Assembly (NCBI RefSeq): GCF_016793225.1
Contig: NZ_JAEUMN010000154.1
Coordinates: 1-64,000 of the forward strand
Length of the DNA: 64,000 nt
Source of the DNA: Phenylobacterium sp.
Lineage (GTDB): Bacteria > Pseudomonadota > Alphaproteobacteria > Caulobacterales > Caulobacteraceae
Direction of reading: 5' to 3'
The notes below the pieces were generated by a model that worked only from the letters and a program-made list of their open reading frames with translations, was not told the DNA's origin and did no database searches. Below, in pieces: positions 48,331 through 57,485 of this stretch; within the stretch, counting starts at the first letter, position 1, and each line of letters begins with the position of its first letter. The translations under genes were made by a program, and so were the position numbers.

Positions 48331-48452
48331 AGGCTTGCGCCGCGGACCCGGGACAAGCGGGAGCCGCGAGGATAGGAAAATGACGCCCGCGTCACCCTTG
48401 CGCCGGCGCCCCTTCCGCGCTTAGGTGGCGCTCCAATTTCAGGAGGGACAGG

Positions 48453-48746
48453 ATGTCCGCGGACGGCAACTGGAAAGTCACCATCAACACGCCGATGGGC
48501 GCGCGCACCATGAACGTGAACATCGCCACCTCCGGCGACAGCTTCACCGGCAAGGTCGACAGCGAAATGGGCGCCCAGGAAGTGACCGGAAAGGTCGACG
48601 GCGACACGCTGACCTGGAGCACGGACATCACCAACCCGATGCCGATGAAGCTCGAGTTCACCGCCAAGGTGGACGGCGACAAGATGAGCGGCAACTGCAA
48701 GCTCGGCATGTTCGGCAACGCCTCGCTCACGGGCGAGCGGGTCTAG
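48453..48746 (+). CDS. Small beta-rich protein of unknown function
   Basis: This 97-residue protein starts MSADGNWKVTINTPMG and consists of alternating short strands rich in Lys, Asp, Thr and Gly (SFTGKVDS, EVTGKVDGDTLTW, EFTAKVDGDKMSG), suggesting a small antiparallel barrel. It has no signal peptide and one cysteine. The pattern of repeated G-K-V-D strands is seen in short conserved proteins of Caulobacterales and Sphingomonadales. GGAGGGA precedes the ATG. A strong terminator follows. Confidence 0.8.
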   Translation: MSADGNWKVTINTPMGARTMNVNIATSGDSFTGKVDSEMGAQEVTGKVDGDTLTWSTDITNPMPMKLEFTAKVDGDKMSGNCKLGMFGNASLTGERV

Positions 48747-48767
48747 ACCTTTCGCCAGACATGAGGA

Positions 48768-48797
48768 GGCCCGCTCCGGCGACGGAGCGGGCCTTTT
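48768..48797. terminator. Bidirectional rho-independent terminator
   Basis: A perfect 10-bp stem (GGCCCGCTCC / GGAGCGGGCC) with a 6-base loop is followed by TTTT. It lies between convergent genes ending at 48746 (+) and 48826 (-) and can serve both, although the T-run favours the plus strand. Confidence 0.88.
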
Positions 48798-48825
48798 GCG
48801 TTTCTGCGGCGTGTCTTGGCGGACG

Positions 48826-49137
48826 TCAGTTGGGCGTCACCGCGTCGGCCGCGCGGTCCGCGGCGCCTGCCACGCCCTCGGCGGCGTTCGAGGCGGAGTC
48901 CGCCACGCTGGACGCGGCGCTGGTGACCGCTTCGGTGCGGAGCGCGTCGTTGCGGTTCGACTGCAGCAGGAAGAAGGCGATGATCGCCACCATCGCCAGC
49001 ACGGCGATGCCGATGATCACTCCGCCCATGCCCGAGCCCCGGCCCGTGTCGACGTAGGTCGTGCCGCCCGCATCGCGCTCGACGACGCGTTCGCTGGTCA
49101 GTCCGTCGGTCCGCTCGGTGACCCTTTCGATGGCCAT
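48826..49137 (-). CDS. Small single-pass membrane protein
   Basis: This 103-residue protein has a charged N-terminus with repeated VTER/VVER motifs, a glycine-rich stretch, one transmembrane helix (about residues 38-58, GVIIGIAVLAMVAIIAFFLL) and an alanine/serine-rich helical tail. GGAGAG lies six bases before the ATG at 49137; an ATG at 49143 is also possible. The function is unknown. The alanine-rich tail with regular Ala/Asp spacing may pack as an amphipathic helix on the outer face. Confidence 0.7.
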   Translation of the reverse strand: MAIERVTERTDGLTSERVVERDAGGTTYVDTGRGSGMGGVIIGIAVLAMVAIIAFFLLQSNRNDALRTEAVTSAASSVADSASNAAEGVAGAADRAADAVTPN

Positions 49138-49229
49138 GTTCATCTCTCCATGTGTCCCGCGGGGCGAAAACACACGGATCGGCGGGGCGTTCCCCGCCCG
49201 CCGGGCGCAACCTCGACCTTGTGAGCGGT

Positions 49230-49814
49230 TCAGGCCCGGCGCGGCGGGACCACGTCGGCGAAGTCCGGGAAGCTCTTCCACTTGGGCTCCACCGGGACCT
49301 GCCCGGCCTGCGGCGCGTCGCTGGAGGCCGCCTGGAGGGCCATCTGGGGGATGTAGCGCGGGCAGTTCGGGAAGATGTCGACGGGCGTCACCTTCACCAG
49401 CAGCTGGGCCCCCGGGATCGCGGCCATCAGCGGATCTTCGGCCACCACCTCGGCCGCGCCGTTGACCCGCAGGCGGCCGGCCTTCTCGCCCATGGCGATG
49501 AACAGCAGGCCCACGTGCGGATTGGACCGGATGTTCCCCAGGCTCTTGAACATGCCGTTGCCGTCGTAGTCCGGGAACACCAGCAGGTCCGGGGCCACGA
49601 TGCGCGCGAAGCCGGGCGCGCCGCCCTTGAACGAGCAGTCGGGCCGCCCCTGGGCGTCGGCCGTCGCCAGGAAGAAGAAGGGCTGGCCCTGGATGAAGGC
49701 CGCGTCTGCGTCGGTGAAGCGGTCGTGGCGCAGCCGCTCGTCCAGACGGTCGGCCAGAGCGCGGCTGCCGAAGGCGTCCTGGAGCTCGCGGTTGCCCTCG
49801 TGGAACATCGACAT
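49230..49814 (-). CDS. Pyridoxamine 5'-phosphate oxidase-like flavoprotein
   Basis: This 194-residue protein has the split-barrel fold of PNPOx-like FMN proteins: FFFLATADAQGRPDCSFKGG, LLVFPDYDGNGMFKSLGNIRSNPHVGLLFI, and a C-terminal NCPRYIPQM segment often seen in the general-stress or F420-independent subgroup. It may reduce quinones or act in stress defence; true pyridoxine synthesis is unlikely. It is divergent from prfA across 73 bp. Confidence 0.85.
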   Translation of the reverse strand: MSMFHEGNRELQDAFGSRALADRLDERLRHDRFTDADAAFIQGQPFFFLATADAQGRPDCSFKGGAPGFARIVAPDLLVFPDYDGNGMFKSLGNIRSNPHVGLLFIAMGEKAGRLRVNGAAEVVAEDPLMAAIPGAQLLVKVTPVDIFPNCPRYIPQMALQAASSDAPQAGQVPVEPKWKSFPDFADVVPPRRA

Positions 49815-49887
49815 GAGCGGTCCTCCCTGCCCGCGAGCATAGCGCGGAATTGGCGCCGTGGCCGGGCTCGGCTAGACACCGCTCCCC

Positions 49888-50964
49888 ATGCGACTTCCCC
49901 AGGCCAGGCTCGACCAGGTGCTCGACCGCTTCCGCGAGATCGAGGCGCGCATGGGCGCGGCCACCGACGGGGCCGAGATCGTGCGCCTGTCCAAGGAGCA
50001 CTCCGAGCTGAAGCCGGTGGCCGACGCGGTCACCGCGCTGGAGCGCGTCCGCGGCGAGGAGCCCGAGCTGCGCGAGATGGCCGAGAGCGGCGACGCCGAG
50101 ATGGCCGAGCTGGCCCGGGCCGAGCTGGAGGCGCTGAAGGAAAAGTTGCCCCTGCTGGAGCGCGACGTGGCGCTGCTGCTCGCGCCGAAGGACAAGGACG
50201 AGAACGCCTCGGCCATCCTGGAAGTGCGCGCCGGCACCGGCGGCGACGAGGCGGCGCTGTTCGCCGGCGACCTGTTCCGCATGTACCAGCGCTATGCCCA
50301 GTCGCGCGGCTGGCGGGTGGAGATCGACTCCATCTCCGAGGGCGACGCGGGCGGCTACAAGGAAGTCATCGCCTCGATCACCGGCGACGGGGTGTTCGGG
50401 CGGCTGAAGTTCGAGAGCGGCGTGCATCGGGTGCAGCGCGTGCCGGCGACCGAGGCGCAGGGCCGCATCCACACCTCGGCCGCGACGGTCGCCGTCCTGC
50501 CCGAGGTGGAGGACGTCGAGATCGAGATCCGCGACCAGGACCTGCGCATCGACACCTACCGCTCGTCGGGCGCCGGCGGGCAGCACGTGAACAAGACCGA
50601 CTCGGCCGTCCGCATCACTCACCTGCCGACCGGGATCGTCGTCACCAGCTCGGAGAAGAGCCAGCACCAGAACCGCGCGCGGGCCATGAAGGTCCTGAAG
50701 GCGCGGCTCTACGAGCAGCAGCGCGAGGCGCTGGATTCCGCCCGCGCCGAGAGCCGCAAGAGCCAGGTGGGCTCGGGCGACCGGTCCGAGCGCATCCGCA
50801 CCTACAACTTCCCGCAGGGGCGGGTGACCGACCATCGCATCAACCTGACCCTCTACAACCTGCCCAAGGTGATGGAGGGCGAGGCGCTCGACGACGTGAT
50901 CGATCCCCTGATCGCCGAGGACCAGGCGGCGCGGCTGGCCGCGCTGGAGGACGAGTTCGGCTGA
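49888..50964 (+). CDS. prfA: Peptide chain release factor 1
   Basis: RF1 ends translation at UAA and UAG. This 358-residue protein has the stop-codon-reading PAT tripeptide ([23 protein letters not shown] region, as in E. coli) and the GGQ motif ([12 protein letters not shown]) whose glutamine is methylated by PrmC. Length is standard. It is followed by a convergent YihY gene; prmC lies 2 kb downstream, rather than directly next to it as in many relatives. Confidence 0.98.
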   Translation: MRLPQARLDQVLDRFREIEARMGAATDGAEIVRLSKEHSELKPVADAVTALERVRGEEPELREMAESGDAEMAELARAELEALKEKLPLLERDVALLLAPKDKDENASAILEVRAGTGGDEAALFAGDLFRMYQRYAQSRGWRVEIDSISEGDAGGYKEVIASITGDGVFGRLKFESGVHRVQRVPATEAQGRIHTSAATVAVLPEVEDVEIEIRDQDLRIDTYRSSGAGGQHVNKTDSAVRITHLPTGIVVTSSEKSQHQNRARAMKVLKARLYEQQREALDSARAESRKSQVGSGDRSERIRTYNFPQGRVTDHRINLTLYNLPKVMEGEALDDVIDPLIAEDQAARLAALEDEFG

Positions 50965-50973
50965 CGCCGCCGG

Positions 50974-52071
50974 CTAGCGCCGCTTCACGCGGCCGAGCAG
51001 ACCGCCCAGCAGTCCCCGCAGACCGCCGAACCGCACGCCGACCGTGTCGGCCATCGTGGCGCCGCGTTCCCCGATCGGCTCGGCCGGCCCGGTCGTCGAG
51101 TCCAGCGCCGTCTGATGCTCGATCTCGGCGTTCAACTCCGCGCCGACCAGCACCACGATGACGGAAAACCAGATCCAGATCATGAAGGCGATGACGGCGC
51201 CGAGCGGGCCGTAGGTCCGGTCCAGCCCCGCGATGTTGTTGACGTACCAGGAGAAGCCCGCGGAGCCGACCATCCAGAGCGCGGCCGCGACGGCGGCGCC
51301 CAGGGTCAGCCAGCGCCAGCGGGCGCGCTCGCGGCTCGGGCCATAGCGGTAGGCCACGCTGAAGGCCGCGCTGGCGAGCAGGTAGACCAGCGGCCAGCGG
51401 ATCGCGATGAGCCAGTCCTCGGCGAGGCCGACCGCCGCGAGCGCGAGCGGCGCGGCGACCAGGATGCCGCTGATCACGATCAGGAAGAGCACCAGGGCCA
51501 GCGTGAAGCCATAGGTCACGGCGGCGCGGGCCAGGAAGCTCCGCCGCTCGACCTCGTCGTAGGCGATGTTCAGGCCGTCGAAGAGCGAGCGCATCCCGGC
51601 GCTGGCGCTCCAGAGCGAGAGGAGGAGGCTGACCAGGAAGGCCAGCGACAGACCGCCCGCATCCCCGGTGGCGAGGCGCACCATCTGTTCGCCGATCAGG
51701 CCCACGACCGCGGGCGGGAAGACGGCGGAAAGCTGGGCCAGCTGCTTCTGGACCTCGCCCACGTCCGCGAAGAGGCCGTAGAGCGAGACGAAGACGCCGA
51801 TCGCGGGGAAGATGGCGAGGAGCGTGTAGTAGGTGACGCTGCCGGCCACCACGGTGAGCCGGTCGGCGTTGGTCTCCTGCCAGGTGCGCCACAGGATGTC
51901 GCTCCAACCCCGGAGCGGGATCCGGCGCGGCGACGTGGCGAGACGCCCCCGGCCGGGCTCCCGCGCCTCGAAGCTCTCGGGCGTCGGCAAGGTGCGCCCC
52001 GGCCGGCCCGCTGTCCGGGACGGGCTGCGTGGCCGCGACGTGCGGCCTCCTCCTTCGGATGTGATGCTCAC
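50974..52071 (-). CDS. YihY/BrkB family inner-membrane protein
   Basis: This 365-residue protein has an Arg/Pro-rich cytoplasmic N-terminus (1-60), six transmembrane helices (about 75-300) with the family's VAGSVTYYTLLAIFPAIGVFVSLYG and YGPLGAVIAFMIWIWFSVIVVLVGAELNAE, and a short C-terminal tail. The function of YihY proteins is not settled; early claims of tRNA-processing RNase BN activity were withdrawn. It lies on the opposite strand between prfA and the MOSC-prmC pair, interrupting a common gene order. Confidence 0.92.
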   Translation of the reverse strand: MSITSEGGGRTSRPRSPSRTAGRPGRTLPTPESFEAREPGRGRLATSPRRIPLRGWSDILWRTWQETNADRLTVVAGSVTYYTLLAIFPAIGVFVSLYGLFADVGEVQKQLAQLSAVFPPAVVGLIGEQMVRLATGDAGGLSLAFLVSLLLSLWSASAGMRSLFDGLNIAYDEVERRSFLARAAVTYGFTLALVLFLIVISGILVAAPLALAAVGLAEDWLIAIRWPLVYLLASAAFSVAYRYGPSRERARWRWLTLGAAVAAALWMVGSAGFSWYVNNIAGLDRTYGPLGAVIAFMIWIWFSVIVVLVGAELNAEIEHQTALDSTTGPAEPIGERGATMADTVGVRFGGLRGLLGGLLGRVKRR

Positions 52072-52166
52072 CCCATGCCTCCCTGCCGACCTTTCAACTC
52101 GGCGCGGAGGTCCCTGTTCCGCCGGACCGCTTGAGCCGCGGGCCGCCTTGGGCCAGAAGCCCGGCC

Positions 52167-52946
52167 ATGAGCGGGCACATCGCGGCGATCTTCCGGCATC
52201 CGGTGAAGGGCTTCACGCCCGAGAGCCTCGCCCACGTCGACCTGGCGCCCGGCCAGGGGTTTCCGGCCGACCGCGTCTGGGCGGTCGAGAACGGGCCCTC
52301 GGGGTTCGACCCGGACGCGCCGGCGTGGATGTCCAAGCAGAAGTTCACCGTCCTTGCCGCGATCCCGAAGGTGGCCGCGGCGCGGACGCGCCACGACGAC
52401 GCCACCGGGGTGTTCACTGCGGAAGCCGCCGGGAGGCCGACCTTCGCGGGCCGCCTGTCCGAGCCCGCGGGCCGTGAAGCGTTCGCCGCCTGGCTCACGG
52501 CGTTCCTGGAGCCGGACGACCTGCGCGGCCCGCTCCGGGTGGTTGAGGCGCGCGGGGACTTCCGCTTCACCGACCACCCCCTCGGCCAGGTCTCGATCGT
52601 GAACCTGGCGAGCGTGCGCGATCTCTCGCAGAAGATGGGCGTGGAGCTCGACCCGCTCCGCTTCCGCGCCAACCTCTACGTCGAGGGCTGGCCGGCGTGG
52701 GCCGAGAACGATTGGGAGGGCCGCGAGTTGATGGCCGGCTGGGCGCGGACCCGGGTGTACAAGCCCATCGTCCGCTGCGCGGCGACCGAGGTGGACCCGG
52801 CGACGGGCGTAAAGGACCTGGATGTGGTGAAGGCGCTGTTCGACAACTACGGCCACATGAACTGCGGAATCTACGTGCACGCGACGGCGGCCGGCCGGGT
52901 CGGGCTGGGCGATGCGATCACCGCGCCCATGCAGGCGGCCCCGTGA
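52167..52946 (+). CDS. MOSC domain protein
   Basis: This 259-residue protein combines an N-terminal MOSC_N-like beta-barrel (IAAIFRHPVKGFTPESLAHVDL, about 3-100) with a MOSC domain (about 110-250) that has the conserved cysteine in PIVRCAATEVDPATG. MOSC proteins handle molybdenum cofactor or transfer sulfur to it; mARC-type members reduce N-hydroxylated compounds. The stop overlaps the prmC start (GTGA), so the two are translationally coupled. Confidence 0.88.
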   Translation: MSGHIAAIFRHPVKGFTPESLAHVDLAPGQGFPADRVWAVENGPSGFDPDAPAWMSKQKFTVLAAIPKVAAARTRHDDATGVFTAEAAGRPTFAGRLSEPAGREAFAAWLTAFLEPDDLRGPLRVVEARGDFRFTDHPLGQVSIVNLASVRDLSQKMGVELDPLRFRANLYVEGWPAWAENDWEGRELMAGWARTRVYKPIVRCAATEVDPATGVKDLDVVKALFDNYGHMNCGIYVHATAAGRVGLGDAITAPMQAAP

Positions 52947-53812
52947 CCCTTACCCTGGTGCAGGCCTGGAGCCGGGCCAAGGCGCGGCTGGAGGCCGCCG
53001 GCCTGCCGGGCCCCGTGATAGACGCGCGCCTGCTGGTCGAGGCCGCGGCTGAGGCGACCCGCACGGACATCGTGACCGATCCCTACCGGGCGCTGACCGA
53101 GGCCCAGGAGACCCGGCTCGACGACTACCTCGCCCGCCGCGAGCGGCGCGAGCCGGTGAGCCACATCCTGGGACGCAAGGGCTTCTGGAAGATCATGCTG
53201 TCGGTGACCCCCGACGTGCTGACGCCGCGGCCCGACACCGAGACCGTGGTGGAGTACGTCCTGCGGGACTTCCCGGAGCATGCGGCCTGGCGGATCCTGG
53301 ACCTGGGCGTCGGCTCGGGCGCGATCCTGCTCGCGATCCTGGCCGAGCGGCCCGCGGCGAAGGGGCTGGGCGTGGACATCTCGGAGGAGGCCCTGGCGGT
53401 GGCCCGGGACAACGCCGCCGCGCTCGGTCTTGCGAACCGGGTCGCCCTCCTGCGCAGCGACTGGAGCGCAGGGCTGGAGGCGAACGCGTTCGACGTCGTG
53501 GTCTCGAACCCGCCCTACATCGCGTCCGAGGTGATCGAGACCCTCGAGCCGGAGGTCCGCGATCACGAGCCCCGGGTGGCCCTGGAAGGCGGCGCCGACG
53601 GTCTGGCCCACTACCGGATCCTGGCGCCGGAGATCCTGCGGGTGCTGAAGCCGGGCGGCCGGTTCGCGGTCGAGATCGGCTACGACCAGAAGGACGCGGT
53701 CGAGGCGCTGTTCCGCGAGGCCGGCGCGGTGTTCGTGAGAACGATCCGTGACCTCGGCGACCGCGACCGCGTCGTGACGGGCGAGAAAAAGACCTTGGAA
53801 ACGGCGGCCTGA
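52943..53812 (+). CDS. prmC: Release factor glutamine methyltransferase
   Basis: PrmC methylates the glutamine of the GGQ motif in RF1 and RF2. This 289-residue protein has the N-terminal helical domain (1-85), the PRPDTE motif, SAM-binding DLGVGSGAI (120-128) and the catalytic NPPY at 189-192. The GTG start overlaps the stop of the MOSC gene by four bases. It is near prfA, its substrate's gene, as in most bacteria. Confidence 0.96.
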   Translation: MTLTLVQAWSRAKARLEAAGLPGPVIDARLLVEAAAEATRTDIVTDPYRALTEAQETRLDDYLARRERREPVSHILGRKGFWKIMLSVTPDVLTPRPDTETVVEYVLRDFPEHAAWRILDLGVGSGAILLAILAERPAAKGLGVDISEEALAVARDNAAALGLANRVALLRSDWSAGLEANAFDVVVSNPPYIASEVIETLEPEVRDHEPRVALEGGADGLAHYRILAPEILRVLKPGGRFAVEIGYDQKDAVEALFREAGAVFVRTIRDLGDRDRVVTGEKKTLETAA

Positions 53813-54060
53813 CTCGCTACATCAGGAGCCGTCTCCACCCAAATTCGTCGGTGTTGCAGGTAGATGCGTCCCCATGAAGGACGCCCGCCCGACCCGACAG
53901 GCGCGAGCTTCTCGACATCGGGCAGGCCTCTCGCTGATGAGCTTCCGGGCGGAAGACGGGGAACACTTACGCCTTCACATCGCGACTGGGCCGAGGTCGG
54001 ATCGAGCTGGAGGCGAGACGCCGCAGAGGCGCTCAGGAAAGACCGAACGGTTTCTGGATT

Positions 54061-55053
54061 ATGAGAGATTTCAAGGGCATGAAGCGCCAGCGCGGGCGCA
54101 ACCGGGGCGGTGGCGGCGGCGGCGGCAAGCCACAGCAGAACGCCAACCGGGCGTTCGATTCCAACGGCCCCGACGGCGTGAAGGTGCGCGGCAACGCCCA
54201 GCACGTCTTCGAGAAGTACCAACAGCTGGCCCGCGACGCGAACGCGGCGGGCGACCGCGTCCTGGCTGAGAACTACCTGCAGCACGCCGAGCACTACTTC
54301 CGCCTGATCCGCGCCATCCAGCCGAACCGTCCGGCCAGCGAGATCATCGGCCGGGACCAGTTCGCCAGCGGCTACGACATCGACTTCGAGGACGAGAGCG
54401 GCCAGGCCGCGGCCCAGGCGGCCGACGAGGCCGCGGAGGCCGGCGTCGAGGCGCGCAGCGACGACCCCGAGGCGAACCGGGAACGCAACCGCGATCGCGA
54501 CCGCGGCGACTGGCAGGGCCGCGACCGGGATCGGGACGGCGGCGGCCGCGACCGCTGGCGCGAGCGGGACGGCCGCGACGGCCGGGATCGGAACCGCGAT
54601 CGGGATCGCGACCGCCGCGACGACCGCCCGCGCGGCGACGACGACCGCTTCCGGGACGACCGGCCCCGTGACGACAGGCCCCGTGACGAGCGTCCGCGGG
54701 ACGAGAGGCCGCGCGATGATCGGCCTCGCGATGATCGGCCGCGTGATCGGGACGAGCGCCCGCGCGAGGACCGGCCCCGCTTCGAGCGCGATCGCCGCGA
54801 CCGCGAGGACCGGCCCGAGCGCGATCCCATGCCGGTGGTCGAGCCCCAGGGCGACAGCCGGCCGGAACCCGCGCCGACCCTGCGCGACGCCGATGGCGAG
54901 CATTCGAACGTCCCGGCGTTCCTGCGTCCCACGCGACCCGTCGCGCCTCCGCCGGAGGCGGCCGCCGACGACGAGAAGCCCGCGCGCCCCCGCCGCCGCC
55001 GCGCTCCGCGCAGCTTCGAAGCCGGCGAGACGTCTTCGGAGGGCGAGGGCTAG
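54061..55053 (+). CDS. DUF4167 protein with long Arg/Asp-rich disordered region
   Basis: This 330-residue protein has a basic, glycine-rich start (KRQRGRNRGG), the DUF4167 domain (about 30-105; GNAQHVFEKYQQLARDANAAGDR and NYLQHAEHYFRLI), an acidic/alanine segment, then a highly charged Arg/Asp-rich stretch (about 140-265) with RPRD-type tandem repeats, and a Pro/Arg-rich tail. Such composition suggests RNA or ribosome binding and condensate behaviour. It lies downstream of prmC in many alphaproteobacteria. ATG at 54061 or 54079; neither has a strong ribosome binding site. The preceding 248 bp show no gene. Confidence 0.88.
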   Translation: MRDFKGMKRQRGRNRGGGGGGGKPQQNANRAFDSNGPDGVKVRGNAQHVFEKYQQLARDANAAGDRVLAENYLQHAEHYFRLIRAIQPNRPASEIIGRDQFASGYDIDFEDESGQAAAQAADEAAEAGVEARSDDPEANRERNRDRDRGDWQGRDRDRDGGGRDRWRERDGRDGRDRNRDRDRDRRDDRPRGDDDRFRDDRPRDDRPRDERPRDERPRDDRPRDDRPRDRDERPREDRPRFERDRRDREDRPERDPMPVVEPQGDSRPEPAPTLRDADGEHSNVPAFLRPTRPVAPPPEAAADDEKPARPRRRRAPRSFEAGETSSEGEG

Positions 55054-55353
55054 GGACACGGTCTCGCTCTCGAGCGCGACCCTCAGCCCCCTCCGCCGCG
55101 CAGAGCCGCCTCCCCTCGCGGGCAGGGCTATCGCCTATGGCCGAAGGCCTTCCGTGAGCGCGCCGCAGGCGTTCGAATGACCCGCGGAAGACGCAGGGCG
55201 CGCAGAGATCTCCGCCTCCTCCGCGATCTCTGCGGTTAGATCGGGCGGCTACACCGCCCCGCCCGACCTTCATAAGCGATCGCCCTCCCCTCGCGAGGAG
55301 GATCAGGGATCAGGCTGCCCACTCACAGCCAACGGCCGAGACGCCGGCCGGCC
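55054..55353. other. Intergenic region with a REP-like palindrome
   Basis: This 300-bp gap between the convergent DUF4167 and TonB-receptor genes holds a perfect 10-bp inverted repeat, CGCAGAGATC (55201-55210) and GATCTCTGCG (55225-55234), with a 14-base loop of TCC/CCGC repeats. CTCCCCTCGCGRGGMGG words occur at about 55107 and 55287. No gene is visible. Confidence 0.6.
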
Positions 55354-57381
55354 TCAGAACCGGTAGCCGAGGCCCACGCGGACGTTGCGGCCCGGCAGCG
55401 GGGCGATGTCCTTGAGGAACGAGGCGTGCTCGCGGGCCTCGACGTCGCCGAGGTTCCGGCCCTCCACGAACAGGCGCAGGTCCTTGTCTTCGAACGGGCG
55501 GACGGTGAGCTGGGCGTTGACGAGGGTGTAGCCGTCGGTCGGCAGCTCGAAGTCGGCCACCCGATCCTGCCCGCCCACGCGACGCACCTCGAGGCTCCCG
55601 CTCCACCAGCCGCCGTCGTAGATGCCCCGCCCCGTCACGGACCACGGCGGGATGCGGGCGGGTGGTCCGAGGTCGGTCTTGCCCCGGACGTAGTCCGCCG
55701 CGGCCTCGAACCGGAGGCTGCGGCCGCCATCCTCCCACGCCCGGAACGACCCCTCGATCTCGGCGCCCACGAAGCGCGCGTCGGTCTGCTCGAAGAGGAA
55801 GATCGGCAGCCCGGAGTCGGCGTCCTCGGCGCCGGTCGGGCGCAGGTCGATGAAGCCCTCGTAGCGCACGGCGAAGAGGTGGGCGTCGACCTCGAACGGG
55901 CCGCGTTCCACGTGGCCCGTGAGGTCGAGGGCGTAGGACACCTCGCTGTCGAGCGTGACGTCGCCGACCTCGAACGAGCGCGTCGCCGGGTGCGGACCGT
56001 TGGCGAACAGCTCCTCCTGCGACGGGCCGCGCTCGGTCCGGGAGCCGCTCACCGAGAGGAACACGCCCTCGGCGGGCCGCACGAAGGCGCCCAGGGAGGC
56101 GGACACGCCCGTGAAGCTGCGATCGCCGACGACGCTCTCCAGGTCCTTCTGCTCGATCCGCAGGCCGCCCTCGAAGCCCCAGGTCTCGCGGTCCCAGCGC
56201 TGCAGCGTGAACACGCCCCACTCCGTGGTGCGGGTCGCCGGCACGAAGGCCTCGTCGCCGATGGCGTTGAAGTCCCGCTTCAGGCCCTGCAGGCCCACCG
56301 CGCCCTGCCACCCGTCACGGTTCGGCTGGACCGCCTCGATGCGGGCTTCCCAGCCGTCAGACTTGAAGACCGTCCCCGGCGCGCCGCCTTCGAACTCGGT
56401 GTGGGTGTAGTCGGCATAGCCTGCCAGGAAGCGGACCTTCTCGAACGGCCCGAAATCGCCGTTCTGCTCGGCGCGCAGGTCGTAGCGGGTCTGCTCCAGG
56501 TCGATGGTGACGACCTCCTCCTCCTCCTCGCCGGCGTCCTCTTCGTGCGCGTGGCCCGGCACGCCGTAGTCGGTCTCGGTCCGCTTGACGCTGAAGCCCA
56601 CGAAGCCGTCGGCGCCGACGTAGGAAAGCCCGGCGCCGTAGGCCGACAGGTTCGCGAAGGTGTTCTCCACCTTGGAATCCACGTCGCCCGGGAAGGGTTC
56701 GCCGTCGGCCTCGAGCTGGCGACGGGACTCGGGGAAGGTGGGGACGTCGTAGTCCTTCGTCTCGCGGCGCACGCCGTCGATGCTGAAGACGAACGGACCG
56801 GCCCCGCCCTTCAGCGCGCCGGCGGTCATCCAGCCGTTGTCCACCGACGAGTACGACGCCAGCGCACGGCCCTCGAAGGCGCCGTCCAGCCGGTGGGTCG
56901 GAATGCGCTCGTCGATGATGTTGACGACGCCGCCGATGGCCGAGCCGCCATAGGCCAGCGCAGAGGGGCCGCGCAGCACCTCGATGCGCTCGGCTTCCTG
57001 GGGATCGGTGGCGACCGCGTGGTCGGGCGAGAGCGCGCTGGCGTCCACCTGGCCGAGACCGTTGGACAGAACGAGGACGCGCGGTCCGGAAAGCCCGCGG
57101 ATCACCGGGCGGCTGGCGCCCGGGCCGAAGGCGCTGGAGCGGACCCCCGCCACGCCGCTCAGCGCGTCGCCGATGCCGCCGACCGGCGCCTGGTCGATAT
57201 CCTGGCGCCGCAGGATATCGACGCTGGTGGTGGCGGAATCGAGGGTGACCGGGAACGGCGCGGCCGTCACCACCACCTCGCTGACCTCGTGGCCCGGCCG
57301 GCCCTGGACCTGGGCCAGCCCGGGGGCGGCGGCGAGGAGGGCCACGGCGGCGGCCGCGGCGAAGAGCTTCGGTTTGAACAT
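55354..57381 (-). CDS. TonB-dependent receptor, probably for zinc
   Basis: This 675-residue outer-membrane receptor has a signal peptide (1-23), a TonB box-like stretch EVVVTAAP (about 35-42), a plug domain (50-160, with RIEVLRGPSALAYGGSAIGGVVN) and a beta-barrel ending in the aromatic YRF. A loop at 277-289 (HAH followed by acidic residues and five glutamates) is a likely metal-binding site, as in ZnuD-type zinc receptors. It is divergent from a Zur-like gene, and an 18-bp palindrome lies 37 bp upstream of its start, so zinc-dependent repression is likely. ATG at 57379-57381. Confidence 0.92.
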   Translation of the reverse strand: MFKPKLFAAAAAVALLAAAPGLAQVQGRPGHEVSEVVVTAAPFPVTLDSATTSVDILRRQDIDQAPVGGIGDALSGVAGVRSSAFGPGASRPVIRGLSGPRVLVLSNGLGQVDASALSPDHAVATDPQEAERIEVLRGPSALAYGGSAIGGVVNIIDERIPTHRLDGAFEGRALASYSSVDNGWMTAGALKGGAGPFVFSIDGVRRETKDYDVPTFPESRRQLEADGEPFPGDVDSKVENTFANLSAYGAGLSYVGADGFVGFSVKRTETDYGVPGHAHEEDAGEEEEEVVTIDLEQTRYDLRAEQNGDFGPFEKVRFLAGYADYTHTEFEGGAPGTVFKSDGWEARIEAVQPNRDGWQGAVGLQGLKRDFNAIGDEAFVPATRTTEWGVFTLQRWDRETWGFEGGLRIEQKDLESVVGDRSFTGVSASLGAFVRPAEGVFLSVSGSRTERGPSQEELFANGPHPATRSFEVGDVTLDSEVSYALDLTGHVERGPFEVDAHLFAVRYEGFIDLRPTGAEDADSGLPIFLFEQTDARFVGAEIEGSFRAWEDGGRSLRFEAAADYVRGKTDLGPPARIPPWSVTGRGIYDGGWWSGSLEVRRVGGQDRVADFELPTDGYTLVNAQLTVRPFEDKDLRLFVEGRNLGDVEAREHASFLKDIAPLPGRNVRVGLGYRF

Positions 57382-57417
57382 GGAGCGCCTGGGAGGGACT
57401 TGCGAGAAGCGTTCACC

Positions 57418-57435
57418 GTTATGAAATAACATAAC
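57418..57435. promoter_or_regulatory. Zur box between TonB receptor and zur
   Basis: A palindrome with perfect 6-bp arms, GTTATG-AAATAA-CATAAC, lies in the 104-bp divergent gap, 37 bp from the receptor start and 50 bp from the regulator start. Alphaproteobacterial Zur sites are AT-rich palindromes of the GTTATNNNATAAC kind, so this is the expected operator. It is also the most AT-rich stretch nearby. Confidence 0.8.
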
Positions 57436-57485
57436 CGCTCGTCAAGCACGTTGCCGCCGGCGCCGGATCGGAGTTACCTCAGCCC

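Noticed and set aside
53864..54064. Small open frames in the gap before the DUF4167 gene
   Set aside because: Their composition is inconsistent with coding sequence, starts lack ribosome binding sites, and they overlap each other in several frames.
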